This document shows positions 23,110 through 34,515 of a stretch of DNA of 64,000 nucleotides, piece by piece. The notes beneath the pieces were generated by a model. That model was not told where the DNA came from and did not search any database. It saw only the letters and a list, made by a program, of their open reading frames with translations. Numbering within the stretch: position 1 is the stretch's first letter; the number at the start of each line of letters is the position of its first letter. The stretch spans positions 26,456,501 to 26,520,500 of the forward strand of contig NC_080577.1 in assembly GCF_029962835.1 (NCBI RefSeq), given 5' to 3'. A program made the position numbers and the translations under genes. Source of the DNA: Magnolia sinica. Its lineage: Eukaryota > Streptophyta > Magnoliopsida > Magnoliales > Magnoliaceae.

Positions 23110-25330
23110 TCAAAAGAACTCATCCTCGAGTTCTCGTCTTATGTTGAAAGTCCGTGAAATCGTCATATCATCTAGAAGATCAACAACGTAGGCGTTGTCA
23201 TTGATATTTCGAATGATTAGTACCGGTCCAATCTTCTTATTCTTCAATTGGTTGTACGTCCCAGTCGAAAATCTCTCTTTATACAGATGGACCATAACAT
23301 GGTTGCTGACCTTGAATACTTTTTGTCGCCGATGCTTGTCCGCTTGCTCTTTGTACTTTTCATTCGAAGGTGTAGCTTAGTTTGCACATCCGTATGAATG
23401 CCCATGATCTTGTCTGTCATATGTTCTGTTGTAATGCTTATGCCTAGGAGCTTGGGCAGAAGGACTAAGTCAAGTGTGTGGCGGGGCACATGTCCGTGAA
23501 TAATTTGGAACAAGAATTTTCTTGTCGAGCAGTTCACCATGTTGTTGAATGCAAACTCAGCTTGAGATAAGGTCAAATCCTACCACTTCAGTTTTTCTCT
23601 TGAAATATATCAAAGGAGGTTTCCTAATGTGTGATTCACAACCTCAGTCTACTCATTAGTCTGTGAGTGATAGGCGCTGCTGAACTAAAATCGTGTATCG
23701 AATCAAGTCCACAAAGTACGCCAAAAGTGGCTAATGAACTTCGTATCATAGTCAGAAGTGACAGTCTTCGGAACCTCGTGTAGTCGCACAACCTCTTTAA
23801 AGAATAGGTTCGTAATGTGTGTTGCATCGAGAGTCTTCTTACATGGGATAAAGTGCGCCATCTTAGAGAAACGATTTATTACCACGAACATCAAATCCAT
23901 GTCGCGTTGTGTTCATGGGACACCAAGTACGAAGTCCATAGATAAATCCTCCCAAGGGCCGTCAAACACAGGTAAAGGGGTGTAAAGGCCCATATCCTGA
24001 TATTACCCCTTAGAGGTCTGACAAACATGACAACGTTGTACTGCTTTTCCCACATCACATACTAATTGTGGCCAATAATACTGCTCTTCCACGAGAGCTC
24101 ACGTCTTGTCTCGCCCAAGGTGTCCACCAAGGCCACCTCCATATAGCTCATAAATAATTTTCTCACTCAGAGAACTTTTTAGGATGTACAATTAATTCCC
24201 TTTGAAGAGAAAATTGTCTTGTATATGTAGGTCATTGGAATGACCTTCTTGGCACTTCATCCAATAATCTTTGAAGTCCTTATCCTCGGCATACAGATCC
24301 TTCAAACGGTCAAAGCCGACTACCTCATTGCTCATTGAAACAAGTAGTGATGCACAACATCTAAATGCATCAGCCACCTTATTTTGCTGCCCTGACTTGT
24401 GTTTCAAAATGAACGTGAATTCCTGTAAAAATGCAACCCATCTAACATGCACACGATTCACGTTAGTTTGACTATTAATAAACTTTAATGCTTTATGGTC
24501 AATGTATAGAACAAACTCTCTTTAAATTAGATAATGCCGCTAATGTCGCAGTGCTTGAACAACTGCGTACAAATCAAGCTCATATGTCAACCACTTCTTT
24601 CGAGATTCACTGAGCTTCTCGCTGTAGAAGGTTACCAACCTACCTTCCTATGATAATACTCCTCCAATTCTGACATATGAAGTGTCACACTCAACCTCAA
24701 ATAGCGTGTCGAAATTAGAAAGAACCAAGGCCGGTGTTGTGGACAACCGATGCTTGATTTTATGAAAGCTCTTATCAGCCTCATCGGTCCACCGAAACGG
24801 TCTTTTTTTCATGCAATCTGTAATAGGTGCGATTATCGTGCTAAAATTTCACATGAATCGATGATAGAAGGTCGTCAACCCATGAAAACTCATTATTTCA
24901 TGAATGTTTGTTAGGATCGACCATTCCTTAATAGTTCACACATTTTCATCTTCTATATGAATACATGTAGACGTTACAACAAATCATAGGAACAACAGGT
25001 TGTCTGTTAAAAAACTACATTTTTTCAAGTAGAGGTACAACTTGTTAACTTGTAAGTATTGTAATACCTGCCTGAGATGTTTCCTATGCTCTGTTTTATC
25101 CTGGCTATATATCAAGATGCCGTCAAAATATACTACCACAAATTAGCTAATGAATGGTTTTAGCACTTGATTCATCAAACGCATAAAAGTGTTTGGTGCG
25201 TTCGATAGATCGAAGGGCATGATCAGCCACTTATACAACCGTTTATTGGTCTTGAATGTTGTCTTCCATTCATCACCGGATCGGATATGAATCTGATGGT
25301 ACCTGCTTCTCAAGTCTAGCTTAGAGAACA
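23110..25330 (-). pseudogene. Gypsy RT (C-terminal part), RNase H and integrase, broken
   Basis: Minus-strand order. RT resumes at 25330 with [15 protein letters not shown] and reaches the catalytic block YFDGILIYS near 25115-25140, where FDDI is expected. RNase H follows (about 24480-24900). Integrase has an HHCC region with [10 protein letters not shown] near 24010-24030. Its core has [16 protein letters not shown] (about 23850-23900) and [12 protein letters not shown] (about 23710-23750). The C-terminal part (23110-23295) has KKIGPVLIIRNINDNAYVV. Several stops and frame shifts separate the blocks. Confidence 0.92.
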
Positions 25331-27591
25331 TGTCACGCCCCAGACCCAGAAATCGGATTCGCAGGAATCCCGATCACCGAATCCGATGCCGACAGCCTCC
25401 GTAGTACCCCATTCTCGGCTCCTAGCGTCCATACGCCAGATTCCGATCCTGGGATCTTACAAGAAGGATTTTTTTTTTGTACATTTAACTCATAATAAGC
25501 ATAACCACAAGATTACCCAATTCACAAAGGCAACATCATCATCACATATCCACTAATATAATCATTTGAGTACAATGCTGAAAGGAAAATACATAAATTA
25601 AAAATCAAGCTCCAGAAGACCGCTGCACGCTCCAAGCTCAACAATGCTGCAACCTAACATCTCCTGCACGCATCTATCGTGCATAAGCTTATAGAAAGCT
25701 TAGAGGGTAGTATAAGTGTGTGCACAAGATAAGTGCCAAGTATTCGATACAATGCCATCATCATACAGTACCAAAAATACTGGTAATCCATAAATCGTAC
25801 AATATCGGAATAAACAAATATACAGACAAGATCATGAATTATCAGAGTAAACATAAATACTGACAAGATCATAAATCACATGATAACAGAGTAAGCGAAA
25901 ATACGGACAAGTCCATGAGTCAATCAATATCAAAATACACAATATAGGACAGCTATGCAAATGAGGAGTCATAAAGAGTCAAATATCAGATGTCGAAGAT
26001 GCGATGTAATATGCAATCCTTGATGAGTTCACGAATAGCGTCAGTCATATCTAGACCATATAATGCAAAAACATAGTAACCCAAAATGTCATATGCTATG
26101 AATGTAATGCGATATGTGGTGCAAATGGAACGATCATGCTGAAGTGTGAAATCGGGATGATAGTACGTAGTATCGCAGGCTATGGGGTCCATCACAAGGG
26201 ACTTCTATCCAAACCAGTCCCATACATAAATTTGGATAGTCAGACCCAATGTGGTAAACTCCTGATCTCAGGTTAGTCGCGCGCCCCAACCGAAATCCTG
26301 GCCATTGCGAGGGCACACGTAACAAATAGTTGCGCACCACCAACCCGAGTGGATAGTGAATGAACGAATGCATGCATGAGTATGCAACTCCTGCTCACTA
26401 AATCCACATATCTGTACAGTTCCTCTCTGGGATCACCACCGGGGTTTAGTACACTCCAAATGGCACTGTCGCTCTCCTAGCCGCACAGTCCAAGTGAGCG
26501 TAAGAAACCTCACTATCCGCCTGTCCAATAGTCTGCCAATACCTATCCGGCACGTCGATAGCGGACCCATTTACGAGCTGGTCAAACTCAGCCTAGTATT
26601 GCCCCCTACCCTCGGGCGGGTAAGGCCACACCCCCTCCCAACCGACCACGACACAGTGGGAGACGCGGCCTCCTGGTATTCGGCACTCGGGCGCTCATGT
26701 ATCCACCCGGTCTCGACGTTGGGGCGTCTCCTGGCCTCGGAGGTTTAGAGATTTTCACCCAGGGACATCTATGGCGCTCGTATGCTAGAACCAAACATTT
26801 CCGGTGTCCCATCTGGCCATCCACGATATGCCTGTGGAGGCTACGGCCCTGATGTCGCTAGGGCACGCAATGCAAGATGCATGAGTCATACAATATAGTC
26901 ATGCATCAATCATGAGCATACTGTGCACTCATGTGAGATAACCTCCGCCTATCAGGGAGTCTCATAACAATCTGCCCAACAACATATGCAATGGTCAACC
27001 ACATCTCATAACACACATGCAGATGATGCGTATGGGCATGTATGATGATGTTATGCTGTCACATACTCATAATCAGTATCAATAACCGGCCTCAACAATT
27101 GGCTTCGACAATGTGGACATTTAACCAACATTGCCTCCAAGGAATAGCTCATATAGAGCCAAACATATAATGGGCCCATGACCTCACACAAGGGACAAAT
27201 ATACAACACCATGAGCCTCACTCAAGAGCTTAATACACATTACGATGGGCCTTTCACATGGGCCTAACATACATCACAATGGCTCCGTACAATAGCCTAG
27301 CCCTCAAACACACCACAATGGGCTTCGTACAATCATAATGGGCCACATCATATGGGGCTAATACGCACCACATGGGTTACATATACATCACAATGGGCCA
27401 TGCCCAGGGGTCCCAAATACAACACAATGGGCCTCAACTACGGATCGCGTATGCATCATGTAGGCATCAACCATAGGCCTTAGCAATCGAAATCAACCTT
27501 AACAATTAGGTTCGACACTCGGAACCGTCTCGATACTCGGCCTCGGCAATCAGAATCGACCTATACAACTGGCCTCGACAAATTGGTCACG

Positions 27592-27872
27592 ACAATCGGG
27601 GTCGATCGATAATCAAGATCGGTAAATCAGTCATGACAATCGGGATCGATCGATAATCAGAGTCGGTAAATCGGTCACGTTAATCGACAAATCGGCCACG
27701 ACAATCGGGGTTGATCGATAATCAAAATCGGTAAATCGGTCACGACAATCGGGATCGATCGATAATCAGAGTCGTTAAATCGGTCACGTCAATCGACAAA
27801 TCGGCCACAACAATCGGGGTTGATCGATAATCAAAATCGGTAAATCGGTCACGACAATCGGGATCGACACAA
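27592..27872. repeat. 109-bp tandem repeat with GATCGATCGATAATC blocks
   Basis: About 2.5 copies of a 109-110 bp unit (successive starts near 27601, 27711 and 27820). Each unit is built from shorter AATCGGTAAATCGGTCACGA-like pieces. Inside the non-coding element. Confidence 0.8.
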
Positions 27873-29846
27873 ATGGGCTTAACAAGGCCTAAGGAAAGGT
27901 CACAATGAGGACATCTAACCGTCATTGTCCATCAATGCGGCCATCTAACCAACATTGCTCCCAAGGAGTGGCCTACATAAGGAATTCATAAACAACGTAA
28001 CGGCCACACATACATCACATTGGGCATCATTCATGGGCCATGACTCATGGGCTTTAAATACACCATAGGTGGGCCCACACATAGGCCTCAAATATATACG
28101 ACAGGTGGGCCTCAATGGACGGGCCACAAATACATCAAGATGGGCCTTACACAAGGGTCTCATATATCACAATGGACCTCATATCTGGGCGTCAAATACA
28201 TCGTAATGGGCCTTACACACATCACATCGAGGCGGGCCCTGCACATATCAAATGGGCCCAACGGATGGACAGTGTACTTGTTGTTCACATATTAAGGTGG
28301 GCCGCATGTGTGGACGGCATAGATGGAACACATACAACATGGTGGGTCCTGCGATTACACAGTAGAAGGGCCCACCATTCAACAAGTTAGACGATGCAGA
28401 ATTATACAACACATACATAGCGGTGGCCCCACGTCTCTCGTGGCCGGATGAAATAGATATTACACATATATCACGTCGGGCCCACGTCCCGTGGACGGTG
28501 CAGATAAAATATGTACATCATATTGGGCCCATATGTACATCATATTGGGCCATATTTCATGGGCCTCAAACACATCAAGTGGCCGCATTAATGGGCTGCA
28601 TCACTTGGCCCTCAAATATACAACAGGTGGGCCCTACACCTGGGCCTCAAATACATCACATAGGCCATGCGTCATGAACCTAATACACGTCACAATGGAT
28701 CGTACGATAAGGGCCTAATACACACATAATGGGCCTCGTGTACTTCAAGTCGGGCCTCATCATATGGGCCTCATATACGCCAGGTGGGCCGCATCAATGG
28801 GCCTAATACTTTCCAAAAAATGAATCGTATTGAAAGATCATCAAAACCACACCTTAAATAGGGGCGGAGATGATGATTAAAAAATCATCTGGACCATACC
28901 ACAAATAGCAGTGGTGATAATGTTTCCCGCGGCTTAAAATTTTCAGGGACCACCATGGAGATTATTTTCTATCCAATCTATTCATTAGGTCACAAGGGTC
29001 TGAACTAAGAAGAAAAACAAATATCATATAAATCCAATACTTCTGCATTCCTCAAAGGGTTTCAATGGTAGGCGTTCAACCTTCTATTGTTTGCAGCGTG
29101 GTCCACCTGATGGAAAGCATGGATATAGAATAAATACATCAATGGTAGTGGTGGGGTCCACGTACGTGGCCTACAAGCCTAAGACGAGCTCGTTAAATGA
29201 ATGGGCTGTTCAGATATAACACTGGCGTCATGGTGCAGCCAGCATCGTCCCAATGCATGGATGGTGTGAATGTACAAAACATCAAGGTGGGCCACACGTC
29301 CAACCTGATAGACGGTGTGAAAGTCACACGAGCAGGGCCCACTGTTCCAATGCACGGACGGTGTGGTTACAACACTAGATCATGGTGGGCCCCACCTGCC
29401 AAGTGGATGGATGTTTTGAATATAACAAATACCTCATGGTCAAACCACTACTGACGTCAATACAATAGCTATTAGCTGGTTATGAGGTACATCAGCCCAT
29501 CTGCTTCCATCTCCCATTCAGATGGACAGCTGGATATACAAGGCATATCTCAAGGTGGGCCCCACCCCTCACACGTGCAGCACATGTGGGGTGGGTCCCG
29601 CACCCAAAAAGGAATGGGCAGCGTGGAGAAAAACACATATATCATGGTGGCGTTCCACACGGCACCATCCAAATGGACGATGCAGAATTAAAATAGATAT
29701 ATCAAGGTGGGCCTCATAGATGGACGGCAAGGGTGAAACAGGTGGGTTCAACGAAAGGCCCATCATTAGGTCTATTTATATAATATAATATATAATATAT
29801 ATCTATATAATATACAATATAATATATATATTTAATATATGATATA

Positions 29847-29848
<2 letters not shown>

Positions 29849-29899
<51 letters not shown>
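29849..29899. repeat. (AT)n microsatellite
   Basis: About 25 TA units within a 190-bp AT-rich block. Confidence 0.9.
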
Positions 29900-29904
<5 letters not shown>

Positions 29905-31601
29905 GCATATATAAAATGTAATATAATATATTATAATAATATATGGCACATCATATATATATATATAAGTCAAGGTCGGTTGCCACCGTCCACCGTCAGT
30001 GGACGGTACAAAAGAAACACATGCATCACTGTGGGTCCCACGTGGGGCCCACCATCACGTTTATCTTCCATCCAACCCATTCATAAGGTCACCCGTACTT
30101 GGATGAAAGGGAAAAACAAATTTCATTTTGATCCAAAAGTCCTGTGGGTCCAATAAGGGTTTCAATGGCAGACGGTTCAATTCACACTGTTTCCTGTTAT
30201 GTGGGCCATCTGAGCTTTGGATGGGCCTGAGTTTTGGAAGGGACCCACTTCAAGAAGGGACCCACCTCATGAACGGCTTAGATGTTATACAAACATCATG
30301 GTGGGGCCCACGGCTAGAGCCGTGGGTACTGCTGCCATCAGTCTGCCCGCCAGCGTGCAGGCAGCGCTGCTGCCTTCTGACAACGGCAGCGTCAGTTGCT
30401 GCTGCATTTGTTTTTTTTTATTTTTGTGGTACATCACATGTGGGGCCCGCATCTGATGAATCCACTCCATCCATTGGCTTCTACTGATCAAGATGGACAG
30501 AACGAGTCCAATATTGGACATACTTCAGTGCATAGAACCATCAGGGTGGGTTTTCAACGGTGAAAACCATAGTTTTCCAAGGGATGGCCTACTAGAAGGT
30601 TGGATTGGCCCCATTTTTCGGCTCAATGGCTAAAATGATCTAAGGAGTGGAATGGACGGCTTGGATTAGACCGATACATCAAGATGGAGCCTACATGAGG
30701 GGTCCACCCAAAATTTTAAATCAACCTGCTGTTTTGCTTTGACGGACAAGACACCACAGCAGTTCACCCTTCACTGAAGTCCAGCGTCCAGGGACGCTGG
30801 ACGGATCTTGGATATAATGTATCTCTAGGTGGGCCTTACTCAGGTGGGCCACCAAATGTATGAGATGGTGTAGATGAAACATACATCAAGGTGGGGTCCA
30901 TCCGAGTGGGCCACACGGCCACACCTTCACAAGAAATAAGGAAAGAGAGAGAGAGAAAGAAGCACCCACCTTCCTTATTCTTCCTTGATGCTCCAAAGCT
31001 CCAATGGGGCTTCTTCAATAGTGGAGATAAGCTTTTTGATGGCAGGATATGGGGAATCTAAGGTGAGAAAGGGGTAGGAATTTGGAGAGCTTGGGACGTC
31101 CAAGGTCTTGCTACCATGGTGGGAAAAATGGAGAATGAAAAAGGGAAGAGAGAGATGAAGGAGAGAGAGTAATGATGATAGCTCTCTCTCTCTCTCTTAG
31201 CTAGGTAATAAATGTTTTGGGAAAAAGGTAGTAAGTATGGGCTAGGGTCATTATTGCTTTGACTAGAAATTATGGATGGCTTAGGGTGATGTCACCCTAG
31301 CCTTGGGAAAAGTGTCAATGTGATAGGTGGGCCCCACCAAAACACAATCAATGGTCCAAATAGAGCACGACCTATATCCTTTGATGTACAACTCAGATTG
31401 CCATATGAGACGCGGCGTTGGAACCGCAGCGACGATGCGGTCACAATGACATAGGTCTTAGGTCAAGCCGACTCGAAATTACAGGATGACACTCAAGGTC
31501 GCGCGCAAATACCGGTTAAGGATCGAAGGTTGCTGAAATTCGACTAGAAAGAAAATCACGGAAGTCTACGGAACGGAACGGGTTGGGATACGGGTCTTAC
31601 A

Positions 31602-33770
31602 GAGCACCTTGGCCCCTTCTATCATATCGAGCATGTCGTCCACCCGCGGTATTGGGAACTAATATTTGATGGTAATTTTATTGATTGGCTGGCTGTCGAC
31701 ACACATGCACTAGCTCTTATCTTTTTTTGGCATTAATAATACTAGTGCGGCACATGGACTCATGCTCTCTCTCAAAAGACCCTTATAGATTAATTCCTCC
31801 ACTTGCCCCTGAAGTATCTCACACTCCTTCAGACTCATCCAATAATGAGGGCGGTTGGGCAGGCCAGCCCCAGGGATGAGGTTTATATGATGTTGGATGT
31901 CCCTCATGGGGGGCAATCCATTAGGTAAATCTTCAAGCTAGACTTCTTTGAATTCGTTTAGCAATATCTTAAACTTGGAGGAATATTTGAGGGCTCTGAT
32001 TCCTCTCCCTTACCTCGCATGTTTCATTAGATTCCTCCATGAAATCTCAAATGGTTAGGAGGGAACTCCCCTCCATTTTAGAGTCTTCAGGGTAGTTCTC
32101 TGGTGTCATAAGGCCAAGGATTATTTTTCGGCTATCATTCACGAAGATGTAAACATTGTCTCGTCCCCCGTGGGTCGCATCAAGGTCTGATTGCCATTGT
32201 CGACCGAGTAACATATGACATGCTTCCATGTCGACCACATTACAAAGTATTGATCCTTATAATTTTTTCTAATTGAAAATGAGACAGTGTATTGTTCAGT
32301 TACATTGGACTTATTCACCTTTTTTATCCAGCCAATTGAGTACAGGAAATGATTTTTTATCATTGCTAGCTGCAACTTGTCCACCATCACTCTTGAGACG
32401 TTGTTCTCGCTACTACCACTGTTTATGATTACATTACAGACTTTGTTGTTAACGGTGCACCGCATACGGAATATATTATATCGCTGTGGATGTAATTCCT
32501 TTCGTGGGGTGTACAGTAATTGCCTCACAACTAGAGATTCGCCATGATTCTCGCTCATCCATTCATCGCCATCTGCTCCTTCCTCAGTGGCATATTTATG
32601 CTCATCAAAGCCATGACTTTCTTCTGCAGCCTCATCTTCAGTGCCCCCTTCGTTTATGCTCAAGTGTACTGCAGGACATTGAGGATAGGTTTTTGATAAG
32701 TAGCCTGGTTAGCCACAATAGTAACAATTGTTCAACCTTCGCCGAACATAAGGATTTGAAATCCTACTCGAGCCCGCTATTGTGGGTGCTACACGTTAAA
32801 GCCTAAATGAGTCACTCCCTATATCACGGTTTGCGGTTATAGGAAGTTGAGGACGTTCTCCTACTAGTTCTTTTCCTCGTGGGAGCACTGGATCCTGCAT
32901 ATGACTCATCATGGGGGTCGAGTTGAAGGATAGGGTCGAGTAGTAACTCTTACAAGTTGCGTTTCTACCCTACCTGCCAATTAAATTGTTTCATTCACGG
33001 TCCCGACTGGGTGTATCTGAATTAGGTCCTGAATCGTCGGTCCTAACCCACCTATAAATCGTGCTAAATTCTAAAATTCGATTTATGACAAGTCATTTCA
33101 TGTTGTCAACCGCTAGAATTCTTCAGTGTAGTCGGTGACTGATCGATTCTCTTGTCGACAGTTTTAGGATTGCCGGAATAATATCTGCTCATAATCACTA
33201 GGAAGGAATCGTGATCAGAGAAGGCGCCACATCCGTGGCCATGATGAGATGGGCACCTTATTCTGTCAGGCATGTTCGAGTCGTAATTGCTCCCACCATG
33301 CGGAAGTACCAAATTTTAATTTAAATGCTACTAATTTTACCATTTTATGCTATGGCACGTCCATGTAATTAAAATATTATTCTATTTCGACTAGCCTATA
33401 GAGGAAATCTTTTATGCGTAATAAACCATTAGTCTCTTTCGGCACGATCTAGATGATTGCCTCCATAGATTGATCGTCGGACAAAGCCTTCATCGTCACT
33501 AGAACTTGAATCATCTGGTGTATCTCTACAATTTACCACTGATAGTGCTCTACGGAAGTCGGGGTTATGCCGTACAACAACCACAAGCGGTGGAATATTG
33601 CTTAGGGCTTGGGGCGGAAGTAACGCATCTGCAAGACGATCGAAAGTTACCTGCAACCCTTCTATGCTCAAATGACTCTCTCAGTGAAAAGCTTCCATTC
33701 TTTTCGAAAGATAACGAATTCTTGGATCACCGTTCATAGGATTTTGGTTCATATTTTCGTTGTTTGCCAT
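31602..33770 (-). pseudogene. Gypsy gag, protease and RT start, broken
   Basis: Minus-strand order. Gag starts at 33770 (MANNENMNQNPMNGDPRIRYL, inferred start) and includes 33429-33671. A degenerate zinc knuckle (CYYC..PGYLSKTYPQC) lies near 32680-32730. Protease lies in 32047-32663, with INSGSSENNVS (Asp of DSG changed to Asn) and DMEACHMLLGRQWQ. The RT N-terminal part lies at 31710-31916, with [21 protein letters not shown] and [14 protein letters not shown]. Frame breaks occur between blocks, and the RT is cut at 31602 by the inserted element. Confidence 0.9.
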
Positions 33771-33803
33771 CGGCCCGACGGGAGGCCTCACTCTGATATC
33801 AAT

Positions 33804-34515
33804 TGACGCATGGATGAACATAATGAGGTGAATCACCATCTTCCTCAAGGTTAACTACTCCGAATCCTCGGAGCTTTTATGGACTCTTCGCAAAGATGAA
33901 TCCATGGGGAAAGAAAGCAAGCAAAATAGAAATAAATTTTAATAAATGTGTAATTTGATTGATGAATGAAATAAATGAGTTTACAACCCTTTAAATATGG
34001 ATACCAAGTAATGAGAGAGAAATCAGAAGCAAACCATAACTAAAACTCCTAAAATTCGTAGCTTACTATAAATAGTAAACTTACTATTTATAGAGGGTTG
34101 TGATGTCTACTTGTGCAAGGTTTACGGCCGAAAATAGTAATTGTCCTATTTGGCTTCATCACGATGTTCTCCTAATTATTCTAAGAACTTTTCGCGTTGG
34201 GCACAACTCCTGAAGTCCAACGGATGAAGAGTTATAATCAAACTAAAACTTACTATTTGTTGTAAAAACAGAATTAAAATAGGGAGATGACTGTTGATCT
34301 GATGCTATTTAACAAATCCGGCTTGCGCAACCCGGCAATGCGGGGTTGGGTGGCTAAAGTAGCTTGTTCTACCCCAAAGTCATATATTTTGTGTTCAATG
34401 ACTCATTCCGGATTGTGAGATACACCCAATTTAAAGCGTGAAGGTCCGGATCACTTCTATTATCAACCATGCCTTTTTTTATCCATCTTAGCCATGAAAC
34501 TGTCCGCATCCATCA
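33804..34515 (-). repeat. Gypsy 5' LTR (about 712 bp)
   Basis: Partner of 22390-23097. The inner edge is TGACGCATGG at 33804; the outer edge is CCATCA at 34515. It has diverged clearly from its partner, so the element is old. Confidence 0.9.

Larger units (their letters stand above)
27140..30940. repeat. Dense TGGGCC/GTGGGCCCAC motif region
   Basis: Dozens of TGGGCC, GGGCCCA and GTGGGGCCCAC motifs alternate with ATACATCA-like spacers, most regularly between 28040 and 28810 at roughly 25-40 bp spacing. Larger palindromic dispersed elements (about 28920-29160 and 30040-30310) and an AT-rich block (29776-29965, with (AT)n at 29849-29899) lie within it. No coding. Confidence 0.7.
25331..31601. 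mobile_element. 6.27-kb non-coding element inserted in gypsy RT
   Basis: This starts TGTCACGCCCCAGACCC and ends GGGATACGGGTCTTACA. It is flanked by GAACA (25326-25330) and GAGCA (31602-31606), a 5-bp duplication with one change. Removing the element and one flank restores the RT reading ..GAKVFSKLDL. The ends form only a short imperfect inverted match (TGTCACGCCCC against TGTAAGACCC). I see no second copy of either end inside, so no LTR pair is evident. No frame resembles a transposase, RT or helicase. The interior is unusually GC-rich near 26150-26850, contains a 109-bp tandem repeat, a 1-kb zone of TGGGCC repeats and an AT block. It could be a large retrotransposon derivative (LARD type), a composite of nested pieces, or an unnamed non-autonomous family. 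Confidence 0.8.
22390..34515 (-). mobile_element. Ty3/gypsy LTR retrotransposon split by a 6.27-kb insertion
   Basis: A minus-strand gypsy element. Its two LTRs (22390-23097 and 33804-34515) flank gag, protease, RT, RNase H and integrase in gypsy order. The polypurine tract is AAGTGGAGGGGAT just inside the 3' LTR (23098-23110). The primer site next to the 5' LTR reads TTGATATCAGAG on the element strand, near the initiator-Met consensus. The RT coding region is interrupted at 25331-31601 by another element. Without that insertion the element is about 5.85 kb. No matching target duplication is visible at the outer edges (GTTAA versus AAAAG), so one edge may be altered. The same family as 51131-54517. 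Confidence 0.92.

Noticed and set aside
25331-25460. Short 5' LTR ending GGATCTTACA
   Set aside because: The string resembles the element's right end, but no matching start exists near 31470, so an LTR pair cannot be supported.
27592-27872. CRISPR-like array of direct repeats
   Set aside because: The units are contiguous tandem repeats with internal sub-repeats and no unique spacers, in a plant nuclear context.
28047-28718. Several overlapping open frames of 70-90 codons
   Set aside because: They run through TGGGCC repeats in multiple frames, and their sequence is repeat translation without domains.
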